A DNA stretch of 64,000 nt from TWA4 sp034086685 (GTDB lineage: Bacteria > Bacillota > Clostridia > Lachnospirales > Lachnospiraceae), in NCBI GenBank assembly GCA_034086685.1, contig JAXDZY010000028.1:22832-86831 (forward strand). The letters are read 5' to 3'. Position 1 is the first letter of the stretch, and the number at the start of each line of letters is the position of its first letter. The notes below the pieces were generated by a model. It saw only the letters and a list, made by a program, of their open reading frames with translations. It had not been told where the DNA came from and searched no databases. A program made the translations under genes and the position numbers. Shown piece by piece: positions 8,753-16,596 of this stretch.

Positions 8753-10150
8753 TTATACTTTTTTATACTCATCCTGCGCCAGATCAAATCTGATCCGATC
8801 TGCAAGACATACCGGAACCGTATAAATTTTTCCCTCTATACCGCCGCAGGAATCTCCTTTTAAGAGATACAGGTAATGAATTTTTCCTTCCCGCAGCATC
8901 TGACCTGCTGTTTTTGACGCTGCGCGGCCGGCTTTCACCTCAACTCCATAATTTTTATAATCCAGTCTGCTGCTGACGAAAAAATCCAGTTCTCCATTTT
9001 TATATAATGCATACCACGGTGTTGTCCCTGCAATCTCCATCAGTTCTATCCGTCTATTTAAAGACATATATACATAATTTTCATTTACAATACCTGCAGC
9101 TGTATCCGGCGAAGCACCGGAAATTTCAAGAAAATATCTGCATACCCCGGGATCCTTAAAATAGAACCTGCAATTCGGTGTAATATCCAGCGGATTCCCT
9201 TCATTTACCTGTCCGCAATAACCGATGATATTAGAACGATAAAACCATGCTATTGCCTGATTAACACTTTTTTTTGTAACCCTGTTGCTGTCTTCTCTGA
9301 AAACAATTCCTGACAGTTCTTTTATCAGATCAGGTGAACCTTTTTTCTCTTTTATCATCGTATGAGCAATTGCCGGAAGCATCTGCTCCAGTAAATTCAT
9401 TTCCAGAATATTATCAAAATATCTGTCTGATTCCTGTATGAATATCCTGATAATTTTTGCGAGTTCTTTTTGACAGGCCCTTACATCCCGGGTCTCCAGA
9501 TATTTTTTTACTACTGCAGGATATCCGCCGATCTGACAATATATTTCATACCATTTTCTCAATTCATCGTACTCTTCGTAAGAATTTCCTCCAAACAAAT
9601 CGATCGTACAGTAGAGTTCATATCTGTCTGCAGCCATCAGAAATTCTTCATAAGACATCGTATCCAACACCATGATATCAATATCTCCTGCCGGAAGAAA
9701 ATATTCTTTACTGAAAGTTTTCCCAAGATAACTTCCCGTAACTATAAAACAAGCCTCAAATCCTCTGGAAAACTCTCTGATCAAAGAATACACTTTCGGT
9801 GATTCCTGAATCTCATCAATAACCACAACCGTATCCTTACAATCCGCAAAATTGCCGTCATACAACTGAAGCGCTCTGTGAAGCGGCTTTTCCTCCCGCT
9901 TTTCTCCCGGTCTCCATTCACTTTCCACCATCTCAAGACATTTTAAAAAAGCATTTCCTGATGACTGAACCATATTGATATAAATATAGTTTTTATAATT
10001 TTCTCTTGCGAATTTATCCAGAATATACGTCTTTCCAACCTGCCTGGCACCATTCACTTCCAGGACATGTCCGGAATCTTCCGATTTCCACCTCAGCAAA
10101 TCATCATAGATCTTTCTTTTCAAATCCAGTTTTCCTGATTCCACAACCAT
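8753..10150 (-). CDS. AAA ATPase with DUF4143 C-terminal domain
   Basis: A 465-residue protein of the AAA_14/DUF4143 type. Walker A is GARQVGKT at residues 34-41, Walker B is VVVIDEIQ with Asp112-Glu113, and a sensor-like IVTGSYLG follows. The C-terminal ~200 residues contain the DUF4143 pattern ending in a nuclease-like FFVSSRLDYKNYGVEVKAG, where the E-V-K resembles the PD-(D/E)xK fold. These proteins are common, strain-variable and of uncertain role (anti-mobile or toxin-like roles have been suggested). AGGAGG lies about 13 bp from the ATG, a long spacing. The composition is more AT-rich than its neighbours, which together with the family's patchy spread hints at transfer. Confidence 0.85.
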   Translation of the reverse strand: MVVESGKLDLKRKIYDDLLRWKSEDSGHVLEVNGARQVGKTYILDKFARENYKNYIYINMVQSSGNAFLKCLEMVESEWRPGEKREEKPLHRALQLYDGNFADCKDTVVVIDEIQESPKVYSLIREFSRGFEACFIVTGSYLGKTFSKEYFLPAGDIDIMVLDTMSYEEFLMAADRYELYCTIDLFGGNSYEEYDELRKWYEIYCQIGGYPAVVKKYLETRDVRACQKELAKIIRIFIQESDRYFDNILEMNLLEQMLPAIAHTMIKEKKGSPDLIKELSGIVFREDSNRVTKKSVNQAIAWFYRSNIIGYCGQVNEGNPLDITPNCRFYFKDPGVCRYFLEISGASPDTAAGIVNENYVYMSLNRRIELMEIAGTTPWYALYKNGELDFFVSSRLDYKNYGVEVKAGRAASKTAGQMLREGKIHYLYLLKGDSCGGIEGKIYTVPVCLADRIRFDLAQDEYKKV

Positions 10151-10292
10151 ACGGCAGCAATCCCCTCCTTTCTTCAGTCTGAACCTCCCTGTGTGTATCT
10201 AGTATATCACATGTTTTTGCAAATGTACACATCCGATAATTGTCTTTATTGAGTATATATTATTTATTTTTTGAAAAATAATAAATAAGTGG

Positions 10293-10321
10293 TTGACAGT
10301 TTCCTGAAAGTGTAGTATGAT
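10293..10321 (+). promoter_or_regulatory. Promoter of tRNA-Gly copy 1
   Basis: TTGACA at 10293-10298 and TATGAT at 10316-10321 are separated by exactly 17 bp, and the tRNA starts 38 bp further on. All three tRNA-Gly genes in the window have the same TTGACA-17-TATRRT arrangement. Confidence 0.85.
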
Positions 10322-10359
10322 ATGAACTGTTCAAGGGAACAGACAAATTAATAAGAGAT

Positions 10360-10431
10360 GCGCGAGTGGCTCAGTGGTGGAGTATCGCCTTGCCAAGGCG
10401 AGGGTCGCGGGTTCGAATCCCGTCTCGCGCT
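10360..10431 (+). tRNA. tRNA-Gly (anticodon GCC), copy 1
   Basis: A 72-nt cloverleaf. The acceptor stem is GCGCGAG paired with CTCGCGC plus a discriminator T; the D-arm carries GGCTCAGTGGTGGAG, the anticodon loop is TTGCCAA (GCC), and the T-arm is CGGGTTCGAATCCCG. No CCA is encoded. The sequence is identical to the copies at 36772 and 47428. It is followed at once by a long palindromic terminator. Confidence 0.97.
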
Positions 10432-10482
10432 TAACAAAAAAACAGATGGTACAAAGTGACCATCTGTTTTTTTGTTAAGCGC
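10427..10482 (+). terminator. Long palindromic terminator of tRNA-Gly copy 1
   Basis: Perfect 24-bp arms (10427-10450 and 10459-10482) around an 8-nt loop; the second arm contains a run of seven T. The first arm begins with GCGC, the 3' strand of the tRNA acceptor stem, so the terminator stem could compete with acceptor-stem folding. Core CAGATGG/CCATCTG is shared with the copy-2 terminator. Confidence 0.85.
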
Positions 10483-10519
10483 GGTATGTCGAACAAGGAA
10501 TTTCAGCTTATAAATATAT

Positions 10520-10553
10520 GCCCCCGGGCTGTTGTTCCAGACAGCCCGGGGGC
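10520..10553. terminator. GC-rich hairpin downstream of the 9-gene arabinan operon
   Basis: Arms GCCCCCGGGCTGT (10520-10532) and ACAGCCCGGGGGC (10541-10553) form a perfect 13-bp stem with an 8-nt loop. It lies 75 bp past the stop of the last operon gene. The T-richer flank is on the plus-strand side, so it may be an end-of-message stabiliser for the leftward operon and a back-up terminator for the tRNA. Confidence 0.6.
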
Positions 10554-10627
10554 CATTTTAAATTACATTTTTACAGATAATCTGAAAAGGATTCATCTGC
10601 CGCATAAGCGCCGGGAATTGCCGTGCC

Positions 10628-12142
10628 TTATTCTGCCAGACCGGCATCTTCCATAGCCTGACGATTGTATTCGTTTGCTTTTTCTTCCAGTTCTGTTACC
10701 CAGTCGCTGGCATTCTTTTCACCGTTGAATACAGAATCTTCAACACCTGCATAAGGGCCATCTGCTCCTACAAAGCCTGCAAATCCGGGAATCTGGCAAT
10801 CGCCGAAAGGAATAACACCCTGTTTAACCTGATCAAAGTAATCATCGAAGTATTTACCGTATTTCTTATCCTTTTCTGTCTGATCAGCTTCTGCTTTCTT
10901 CAGAGTGGGGAAGAATGCGGTCTGCATTTCTGTCCATACTTCTTCATCCATTGTCAGAGGCATGGGCATGGACTGTTTGTAAATTTCAATGCCGGCTTCT
11001 TCGTCAACCAGAGTCTTGTAAGCTTCAACTTTTTCTTTCCAGCCGTCAGCGCCCCAGCCCATCCATTTCAGCAGTTCGTATGCTTCTCTGGGATGTTCTG
11101 TACCGGATGAAATGCCGCCGAAGTCAAGTACGCCGAATTTGTATTTGGAGTCGGTGCCTTCTACACTGGGAGTTGCATAAGGTACCATTTCAATACCTTT
11201 TGCACGGTATTCTTCTGTATCAAACAGATTCAGGTATGTCCAGAATGCGTCTACCTGGTAACCGATCTTGCCTGATGCGCCTGCCCATTCATTGGAGCCC
11301 AGCCATGCAACGATTTCGTCTTCTGTCATGGGTGCACGGTATTTGCCTTTCATCAGCTCAGCCAGTGTGTTAACGCCCACTGCCCAGTTTTCCATATGGA
11401 AGCTTTCGCCATCCCATCCGAATTCACCGATGCAGTTGGGATCAGCAGCTACGGGATAGTAGGTTACGATGGAGTGGAACTGGTTGAAACCGTAGATACC
11501 CTCATCGGGAGAAGTCACATCCTTGAAGGACTGAATCATTTCTTCCCATGTCCAGTCAGTATCAGGCATGGTTACATTCAGCTTTTCAAATACAGCCATA
11601 TCTGCATAAATTGCATCGGGGAAGAATTTCATGGGTGTTCCCAGCTTCTTGTCTGTTCCATAGTAACCCAGTTTTGCTCCATTGATGGAAGGAAGGATAT
11701 TTTCGTTTTCAGGGTCATTTTCCCAGTATTCGGTCATATCGCCCAGCAGATCATTGGAAAGTGCGAAATCGCAGTTGCCAAGGATCATAAAGCAGTCAGG
11801 TGTTTTTCCGGTGTTCACCAGATTTAACAGTGTGTCATTGTAAGTACCGCCTGCGGGCTCGTAAATAATATTTACTTTGATGTTGGGATACTTTTCTTCG
11901 AATTTGTCTGCCAGATATTCGGTCAGAACCTTGTTATCGAAGTTCATGTAGGTCAGTTCGATTTCCTCATCGGTCATGGGCGGAAGACCTTCAGCCTCCT
12001 CACTGCCGGAACCTCCGTCGTCGCTCTGAGCTGCCTTGGTATCTGCGTCTGCGGGTTCCTTGTCATTTCCGCCGCCGCATCCTGTCAGCATTCCTGTAGC
12101 CATGGTCGCTGCAAGAAGTAAGCATAACATTTTCTTTTTCAT
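10628..12142 (-). CDS. ABC sugar-transporter solute-binding lipoprotein
   Basis: A 504-residue extracellular solute-binding protein of the family-1 (cluster B sugar) type. The N-terminus is a lipoprotein signal with lipobox MLTGC (Cys21-22 region) followed by a Gly/Asp/Glu/Ser-rich linker. The mature part has the family pattern: ELTYMNFDNKVLTEYLADKFEEKYPNIKVNIIYEP, then an NTGKTPDCFMILGN lobe and a DFGGISSGTEHPREAYELLKWM helix. AGGAGG precedes the ATG. It is the last gene of a leftward run with two permease genes immediately upstream, so it most likely delivers an arabino-oligosaccharide to that permease pair. The ligand is inferred from neighbouring GH43/GH51 genes. Confidence 0.9.
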   Translation of the reverse strand: MKKKMLCLLLAATMATGMLTGCGGGNDKEPADADTKAAQSDDGGSGSEEAEGLPPMTDEEIELTYMNFDNKVLTEYLADKFEEKYPNIKVNIIYEPAGGTYNDTLLNLVNTGKTPDCFMILGNCDFALSNDLLGDMTEYWENDPENENILPSINGAKLGYYGTDKKLGTPMKFFPDAIYADMAVFEKLNVTMPDTDWTWEEMIQSFKDVTSPDEGIYGFNQFHSIVTYYPVAADPNCIGEFGWDGESFHMENWAVGVNTLAELMKGKYRAPMTEDEIVAWLGSNEWAGASGKIGYQVDAFWTYLNLFDTEEYRAKGIEMVPYATPSVEGTDSKYKFGVLDFGGISSGTEHPREAYELLKWMGWGADGWKEKVEAYKTLVDEEAGIEIYKQSMPMPLTMDEEVWTEMQTAFFPTLKKAEADQTEKDKKYGKYFDDYFDQVKQGVIPFGDCQIPGFAGFVGADGPYAGVEDSVFNGEKNASDWVTELEEKANEYNRQAMEDAGLAE

Positions 12143-12256
12143 TTGGTTTCCTCCTTTTTAATAAATAGGTTATTTTTTACCGACCCGACAGGTTCTGGAC
12201 CTGCAGTTCCATGGCAGGCCGGAAAATTTCATATCATGGTAATCACATACCGTCGA

Positions 12257-13267
12257 TTATTCACCGGTGATACCGGTCTTATCAACACTTTCAACAAACT
12301 GTCTCTGCAGTACAAAATACAGAAGCAGAACCGGCAGAATGCTCAGCATGGTTGCAGCCATTTTGATACCTTCGTTCAGACTTCCCATGGTATCACCGGT
12401 TACAGAAGCACCGGTTGCCGTGTAGCTGTCATTGAAACCTTTCAGAGCAACAACCAGGGTGTTCCAGAATCCATCGCCGAATACGCCGCATACGTACAGC
12501 TGTGTCAGATAGGATTCATTCCAGTACCATACCAGTGAGAACAGGAAAACAACCAGAATGGCCGGTGCTGCCGAAGGAATGGCAATTTTTACAAAGGACT
12601 TGAAATGTCCGCAGCCATCAATCTTCGCCGCTTCGATCAGTACTTTGGGTATCTGCCTGAAGAACTGATAGTAGATCAGTATGTACAGCTGGGATTTCAG
12701 TCCCTGCCCCAATAATGCCGGCAGCAGATAAGCTGTCAGTGAATCCAGAATACCCAGATCGTTGTAAAGCAGATAAGTGGGCATCATGGTAATCTGAGGC
12801 GGTATGATAAAGGACACGATCAGAATTCCCATGAGCATCTTTTTCAGGGGGAATTCGTAACGGGCAAAACCGTATCCCACAATGGCACATACGACCATGT
12901 TCAGCAGTGTAGGAAGCCCTGCCACTACGATGGATTTCCAGAAAGTATCCACAAAGTTCATGCTGGTAAACGCATCAATGTAGTTTTTCACATAAAGTGT
13001 ACTGGGAATCCAGCTGATGGAGCTGTCCAGCAGATCCGCACGGGCCATCAGGCTCTTGCTGATCATGTAAAGTACCGGGTACAGGTAAACAAACCCGATG
13101 CAGATCAGCAGAAGATAGATTACAGCAACTTTCCCGGCACCCTGCTGATCCTTGGAGCCAAAAAGCCATTTCCGGAATCTGTTTACATCAAACTTACCGG
13201 GGCGCTTTGCAGCACTAGCGGCCCGCTTTTGCTGCTTTGGCTCTCTCTCTTTCCTTAAGCTTTTCAT
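12257..13267 (-). CDS. Carbohydrate ABC permease (MalG/MsmG type)
   Basis: A 336-residue inner-membrane permease with an unusually long basic N-terminus (~55 residues, KREPKQQKRAASAAKR) and six predicted membrane segments. The EAA loop is EAAKIDGCGHFKSFVKIAIPSAAP, which contacts the ATPase. AGGGGGAG lies just upstream of the ATG at 13267. This start places the first 53 bases inside the end of the partner permease gene in another frame, a long overlap that implies tight coupling. Six-helix permeases of this kind pair with the MalF-like partner next door. No ATPase gene is nearby, so a shared MsmX-like ATPase is expected. Confidence 0.9.
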   Translation of the reverse strand: MKSLRKEREPKQQKRAASAAKRPGKFDVNRFRKWLFGSKDQQGAGKVAVIYLLLICIGFVYLYPVLYMISKSLMARADLLDSSISWIPSTLYVKNYIDAFTSMNFVDTFWKSIVVAGLPTLLNMVVCAIVGYGFARYEFPLKKMLMGILIVSFIIPPQITMMPTYLLYNDLGILDSLTAYLLPALLGQGLKSQLYILIYYQFFRQIPKVLIEAAKIDGCGHFKSFVKIAIPSAAPAILVVFLFSLVWYWNESYLTQLYVCGVFGDGFWNTLVVALKGFNDSYTATGASVTGDTMGSLNEGIKMAATMLSILPVLLLYFVLQRQFVESVDKTGITGE

Positions 13268-14240
13268 ACTTCTCCCCCTTTCTTCTGACTTTCCTGAGCG
13301 CCCGTTCTTCTTTCTTAATCTGCTTCTGAGCCAGCTTTACCTGCTTTGCATATGCATCCTTCTTCAGGGTCAGGAATGCAGCCACAACTGCCACCAGAAT
13401 GATCACGATCAGGGAGTACAGCCAGGCCATGGCAGATGCATAGCCGTATCCTTTACTGCCTGTTGTACCGAACATGGCATCTTTAATGGTATTGATAATA
13501 TTATTCTGTTCGTTATTGGACAGGAATACTACCGTATATACCGCATTCAGCAGAATCATGGGTTTGATCGTAGGAAGCGTGATCTTCCAGAAACATACCC
13601 AGGTAGAACCGCCATCCATCTTTGCCGCTTCGTACAGAGAATTGTCAATTTTCTGTACACCGGCCAGGAAGATCAGAATCTGCACCCCGGAATACCATAG
13701 ATACAGGACGATATTCTGGAAAACATCCACTATGGCCTCCACCAGTATGGCCGGCAAAAACGACAGGGCACTGGCAATCATTGAAGTATTAAGAGAAGGA
13801 ATGGAACCTGCACCCTGATCAACCAGCTGAGTCATAACAGGGCCGCTGGCGATAATAACCGGCAGGAAGAATATCAGCCGGAAAAACCCTTTTCCTTTGA
13901 TTTTACTGTTCAGCAGCAATGCAATGATCAGCGCGAATACAACGATAACGGGTACTGCAATAATCGTTTTAATCAGATACTCCCACAATTCTGTCGGGAA
14001 TGTCTCATCTTCCTGAAGAATCTGTGTAAAATTCTGCATTCCGATGAAGGTACTCACACGTCCTTTGGGAGTCATCTTTACTTTACTTAAAGCAAACATA
14101 AACGACTGTCCCAGCGGGCGCAGCACAAATACAATTACACCAATCAGCCAGGGAAGGATAAACAGATAGCCCATCATGGCTTCTCTGCTCTTAAGAGTGC
14201 CACCCATGCGCTTTTTGAGCTCTTTTTTATTTTTTGCCAT
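13215..14240 (-). CDS. Sugar ABC permease (MalF/MsmF type)
   Basis: A 341-residue permease with about six membrane segments and the EAA motif EAAKMDGGSTWVCFWKITLPTIKPM. The C-terminal ~50 residues after the last helix are highly charged (KQIKKEERALRKVRRKGEKYEKLKERERAKAAK), an unusually long cytoplasmic tail that overlaps the next gene's start. AGGTGAG precedes the ATG. It lies 10 bp after the DUF5696 gene and forms a pair with the downstream permease. The tail could contact the shared ATPase or the membrane surface, but that is only a guess. Confidence 0.9.
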   Translation of the reverse strand: MAKNKKELKKRMGGTLKSREAMMGYLFILPWLIGVIVFVLRPLGQSFMFALSKVKMTPKGRVSTFIGMQNFTQILQEDETFPTELWEYLIKTIIAVPVIVVFALIIALLLNSKIKGKGFFRLIFFLPVIIASGPVMTQLVDQGAGSIPSLNTSMIASALSFLPAILVEAIVDVFQNIVLYLWYSGVQILIFLAGVQKIDNSLYEAAKMDGGSTWVCFWKITLPTIKPMILLNAVYTVVFLSNNEQNNIINTIKDAMFGTTGSKGYGYASAMAWLYSLIVIILVAVVAAFLTLKKDAYAKQVKLAQKQIKKEERALRKVRRKGEKYEKLKERERAKAAKAGR

Positions 14241-14250
14241 GATTTCTCAC

Positions 14251-16596
14251 CTACCTTACCTCATAGGACATGCCTTCAATGGACACGCCGTCCACAGTAA
14301 CCGCTTTCTGACTGTAATTTACATAAATCTTTACGCCGTTGCTGTAAGTGACTTCCGCTACATTGCTGTCATGACGCACACGATCAATAATGTATGCGCC
14401 TTTCACCTGATCATTGATGGCCTTCAGCTCCTGATAATAGCGGATGATTTCCGGACGGTATACTTCATACCTGGAAGTATACAGATCAGAAGAATTTGTA
14501 TACAGAAGGTCAACCGGATCTTCCTTTGTCAGATAGAAGGAAGGATAGATACCTGTTTCCACCAGTTCCAGGAAGAATCTGGAACTGTCTGCTTCAAAGT
14601 TTGTGTAAGCTCCGTACATGGGAATAACGCCCTTAAGTGCCATGGAAAGGAAAGGAACTTCTTCGTCGGTAAAAATATAGTTGGAGGAATTTACCGGCAT
14701 ATCCAGAATACTTTCCGTATTTGCCCAGTAGCAGGACAGAGGGCTTTCCAGAGCCAGATTCATCTTCTCATCAATAGTGCTGATACTTTCTTTGAATGCA
14801 TTCAGAGTATCCACGCGGCTGTACTGCTTTCCGCTGTAGTTATAACTGAACAGGTGATCACTGATACCCGTCAGAGCGAGGTTTGTCACATCGGATTTTT
14901 CATAACTTTTTACGGCACTGTTCAGCCTCTCAATGGCCTTTGAAGGTGTCTGGAAATTGAAATATTCATAAATTTCTTTATAAGTATTTTCTTTATAGAC
15001 ACTTTCATCCAGCTTCTTGATGACATTGAATACCGTATTGACCGTATCGGGATTGGCACGCAGCGCATCCTGATACAGATAGAACCGGATTCCTTTTTCG
15101 GTGCTTTCTTCCACCAGTCCGGTCAGATCATGGGTTCCTCCAATGCTTCGGTCCGCTTTACAGGAGGTGATGGGAACGCTCCAGATACCGCCCTTCTGCC
15201 ATCCTTTGTAGACGGAGAGGATATCGGTTACCTGTTCCGACTCCAGATCTTCATACATTTCTCTGATATCATCCGTGGTTGTCATGGTTACTGTTTTCTT
15301 GCCGATCATACCGTTTTCCCGGTCATTTCCCAGAAAATCAAGACGCACACGGAAATCTGTATCTTCTGACTGCATGCCGTCCTGTTCCAGAAGATATTCC
15401 CGGTACTGATTTGCCATGCCCGCATAGTCTGCTTCCTCACCGGAGTTAAACAGGTAGCGGATACGGATATCATAATCCGAACGGTTCTTTTCCTGTAGCT
15501 GAACAGAACTGTCACCTTTCTGGCTGGTCAGCTGTTTGTAGATCCGGCGCATGGTAAAACGGGGAGTAACCCAGTTATAATTTGTTACCGCACCATTGGG
15601 ATAAGCAATAATACTGGCATCAACAGCGCCTTCTTCGATAATTGCAAGCATGGACATCTGTGTATCCGTATGAACCATGCCGTATACGGGAGCCATAACC
15701 AGCTCGGAATCATTGACGGTCTGATATTCATCCCAGAACAGTGACAGTACATAGCTTTCATCCACACCGGCATTATCACCCCATACCTTCAGAGTCAGAG
15801 GAGACGAAAATCTTCCGTCTTTATCATCCAGGTAGATCAGAGCACCGTTTCCATCCGGCACCAGCATATAGCCGTCACGCTCAGATGCATAGGTGTAGCC
15901 CAGGAACGGATATACATACATGCTTCCGATTGTCACATCCTTCTGCTCCTCTTTAATGGATTCAGAGGGAATCTCAACCGTAAATCCTTCCCCTTCCAGC
16001 GCTACTGTCATCCGGAAAGAGATTTCATATTTTTTCAGGGTCACGTCTGCCGTAAATCCATCCGCGTTGACAGATACTTTGATATCCGCATCTGCGGAAA
16101 GCAGATCTGACCGTTCTTCATTCAGGCCGTTTAATATCAGAAAGCCCACACCTGACTGAATAAAGCTTCTCCACGTTGTATTCAGAGAGTCGTCCGGGTC
16201 ACTGACCGTAGACTCCATGATGGCACCATTTGCTTTATTGCGGATGATCAGGGACAGATTTTCTTCTTTCAGGTACATTTCCACAAGGTCATTTTCAGCA
16301 ATTTTTTTATGTCCCTTGATACTGTCCGGGGACTTTTCGAAAACGGCCTCTTTCTGAGCCTCTTTTTTCTCGGAAGCAGAGACTTCTACATTTTCCACTG
16401 CCTGGCCGCCTTCTTCCACACCTGACCCGGCTGCAGCTGCTTCAGCCTGAGCTGTATCCTGACCAGCTTCCCCTTCTGTTTCTTCTACCTCTGTGGCGAA
16501 AGCGGTACTCTGAGAAATAGGTGAAAATGCAAGACCAGCAGCCAGCAGAATGGCCAGAAAACGTTTGCTTTTCTTTTCAAAATTTTTATTTGCCAA
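14251..16596 (-). CDS. DUF5696 secreted protein, glycoside-hydrolase-like layout
   Basis: The family name DUF5696 fits, and its function is not established. A TTG at 16596 is the likely start: GGAGAGGTGG lies just upstream, the codon overlaps the end of the Yip1 gene, and the protein then starts directly with a signal peptide (781 residues). After a Glu/Ala-rich linker, residues ~95-330 look all-β. Residues ~390-700 alternate strands and helices like a TIM barrel (RVRLDFLGND, GIRFYLYQD, LALTGISDHLFSYNY). The last ~60 residues are β (EVTYSNGVKIYVNYSQKAVTVDG), as in C-terminal domains of α-galactosidase-like enzymes. A retaining glycosidase or sugar-binding partner of the transporter is my inference. 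The gene is embedded between the Yip1 and permease genes. Confidence 0.8.
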   Translation of the reverse strand: MANKNFEKKSKRFLAILLAAGLAFSPISQSTAFATEVEETEGEAGQDTAQAEAAAAGSGVEEGGQAVENVEVSASEKKEAQKEAVFEKSPDSIKGHKKIAENDLVEMYLKEENLSLIIRNKANGAIMESTVSDPDDSLNTTWRSFIQSGVGFLILNGLNEERSDLLSADADIKVSVNADGFTADVTLKKYEISFRMTVALEGEGFTVEIPSESIKEEQKDVTIGSMYVYPFLGYTYASERDGYMLVPDGNGALIYLDDKDGRFSSPLTLKVWGDNAGVDESYVLSLFWDEYQTVNDSELVMAPVYGMVHTDTQMSMLAIIEEGAVDASIIAYPNGAVTNYNWVTPRFTMRRIYKQLTSQKGDSSVQLQEKNRSDYDIRIRYLFNSGEEADYAGMANQYREYLLEQDGMQSEDTDFRVRLDFLGNDRENGMIGKKTVTMTTTDDIREMYEDLESEQVTDILSVYKGWQKGGIWSVPITSCKADRSIGGTHDLTGLVEESTEKGIRFYLYQDALRANPDTVNTVFNVIKKLDESVYKENTYKEIYEYFNFQTPSKAIERLNSAVKSYEKSDVTNLALTGISDHLFSYNYSGKQYSRVDTLNAFKESISTIDEKMNLALESPLSCYWANTESILDMPVNSSNYIFTDEEVPFLSMALKGVIPMYGAYTNFEADSSRFFLELVETGIYPSFYLTKEDPVDLLYTNSSDLYTSRYEVYRPEIIRYYQELKAINDQVKGAYIIDRVRHDSNVAEVTYSNGVKIYVNYSQKAVTVDGVSIEGMSYEVR

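Noticed and set aside
8753..10150. AAA/DUF4143 protein as part of a defence island
   Set aside because: No partner defence genes lie nearby, and these ATPases are common as single genes.
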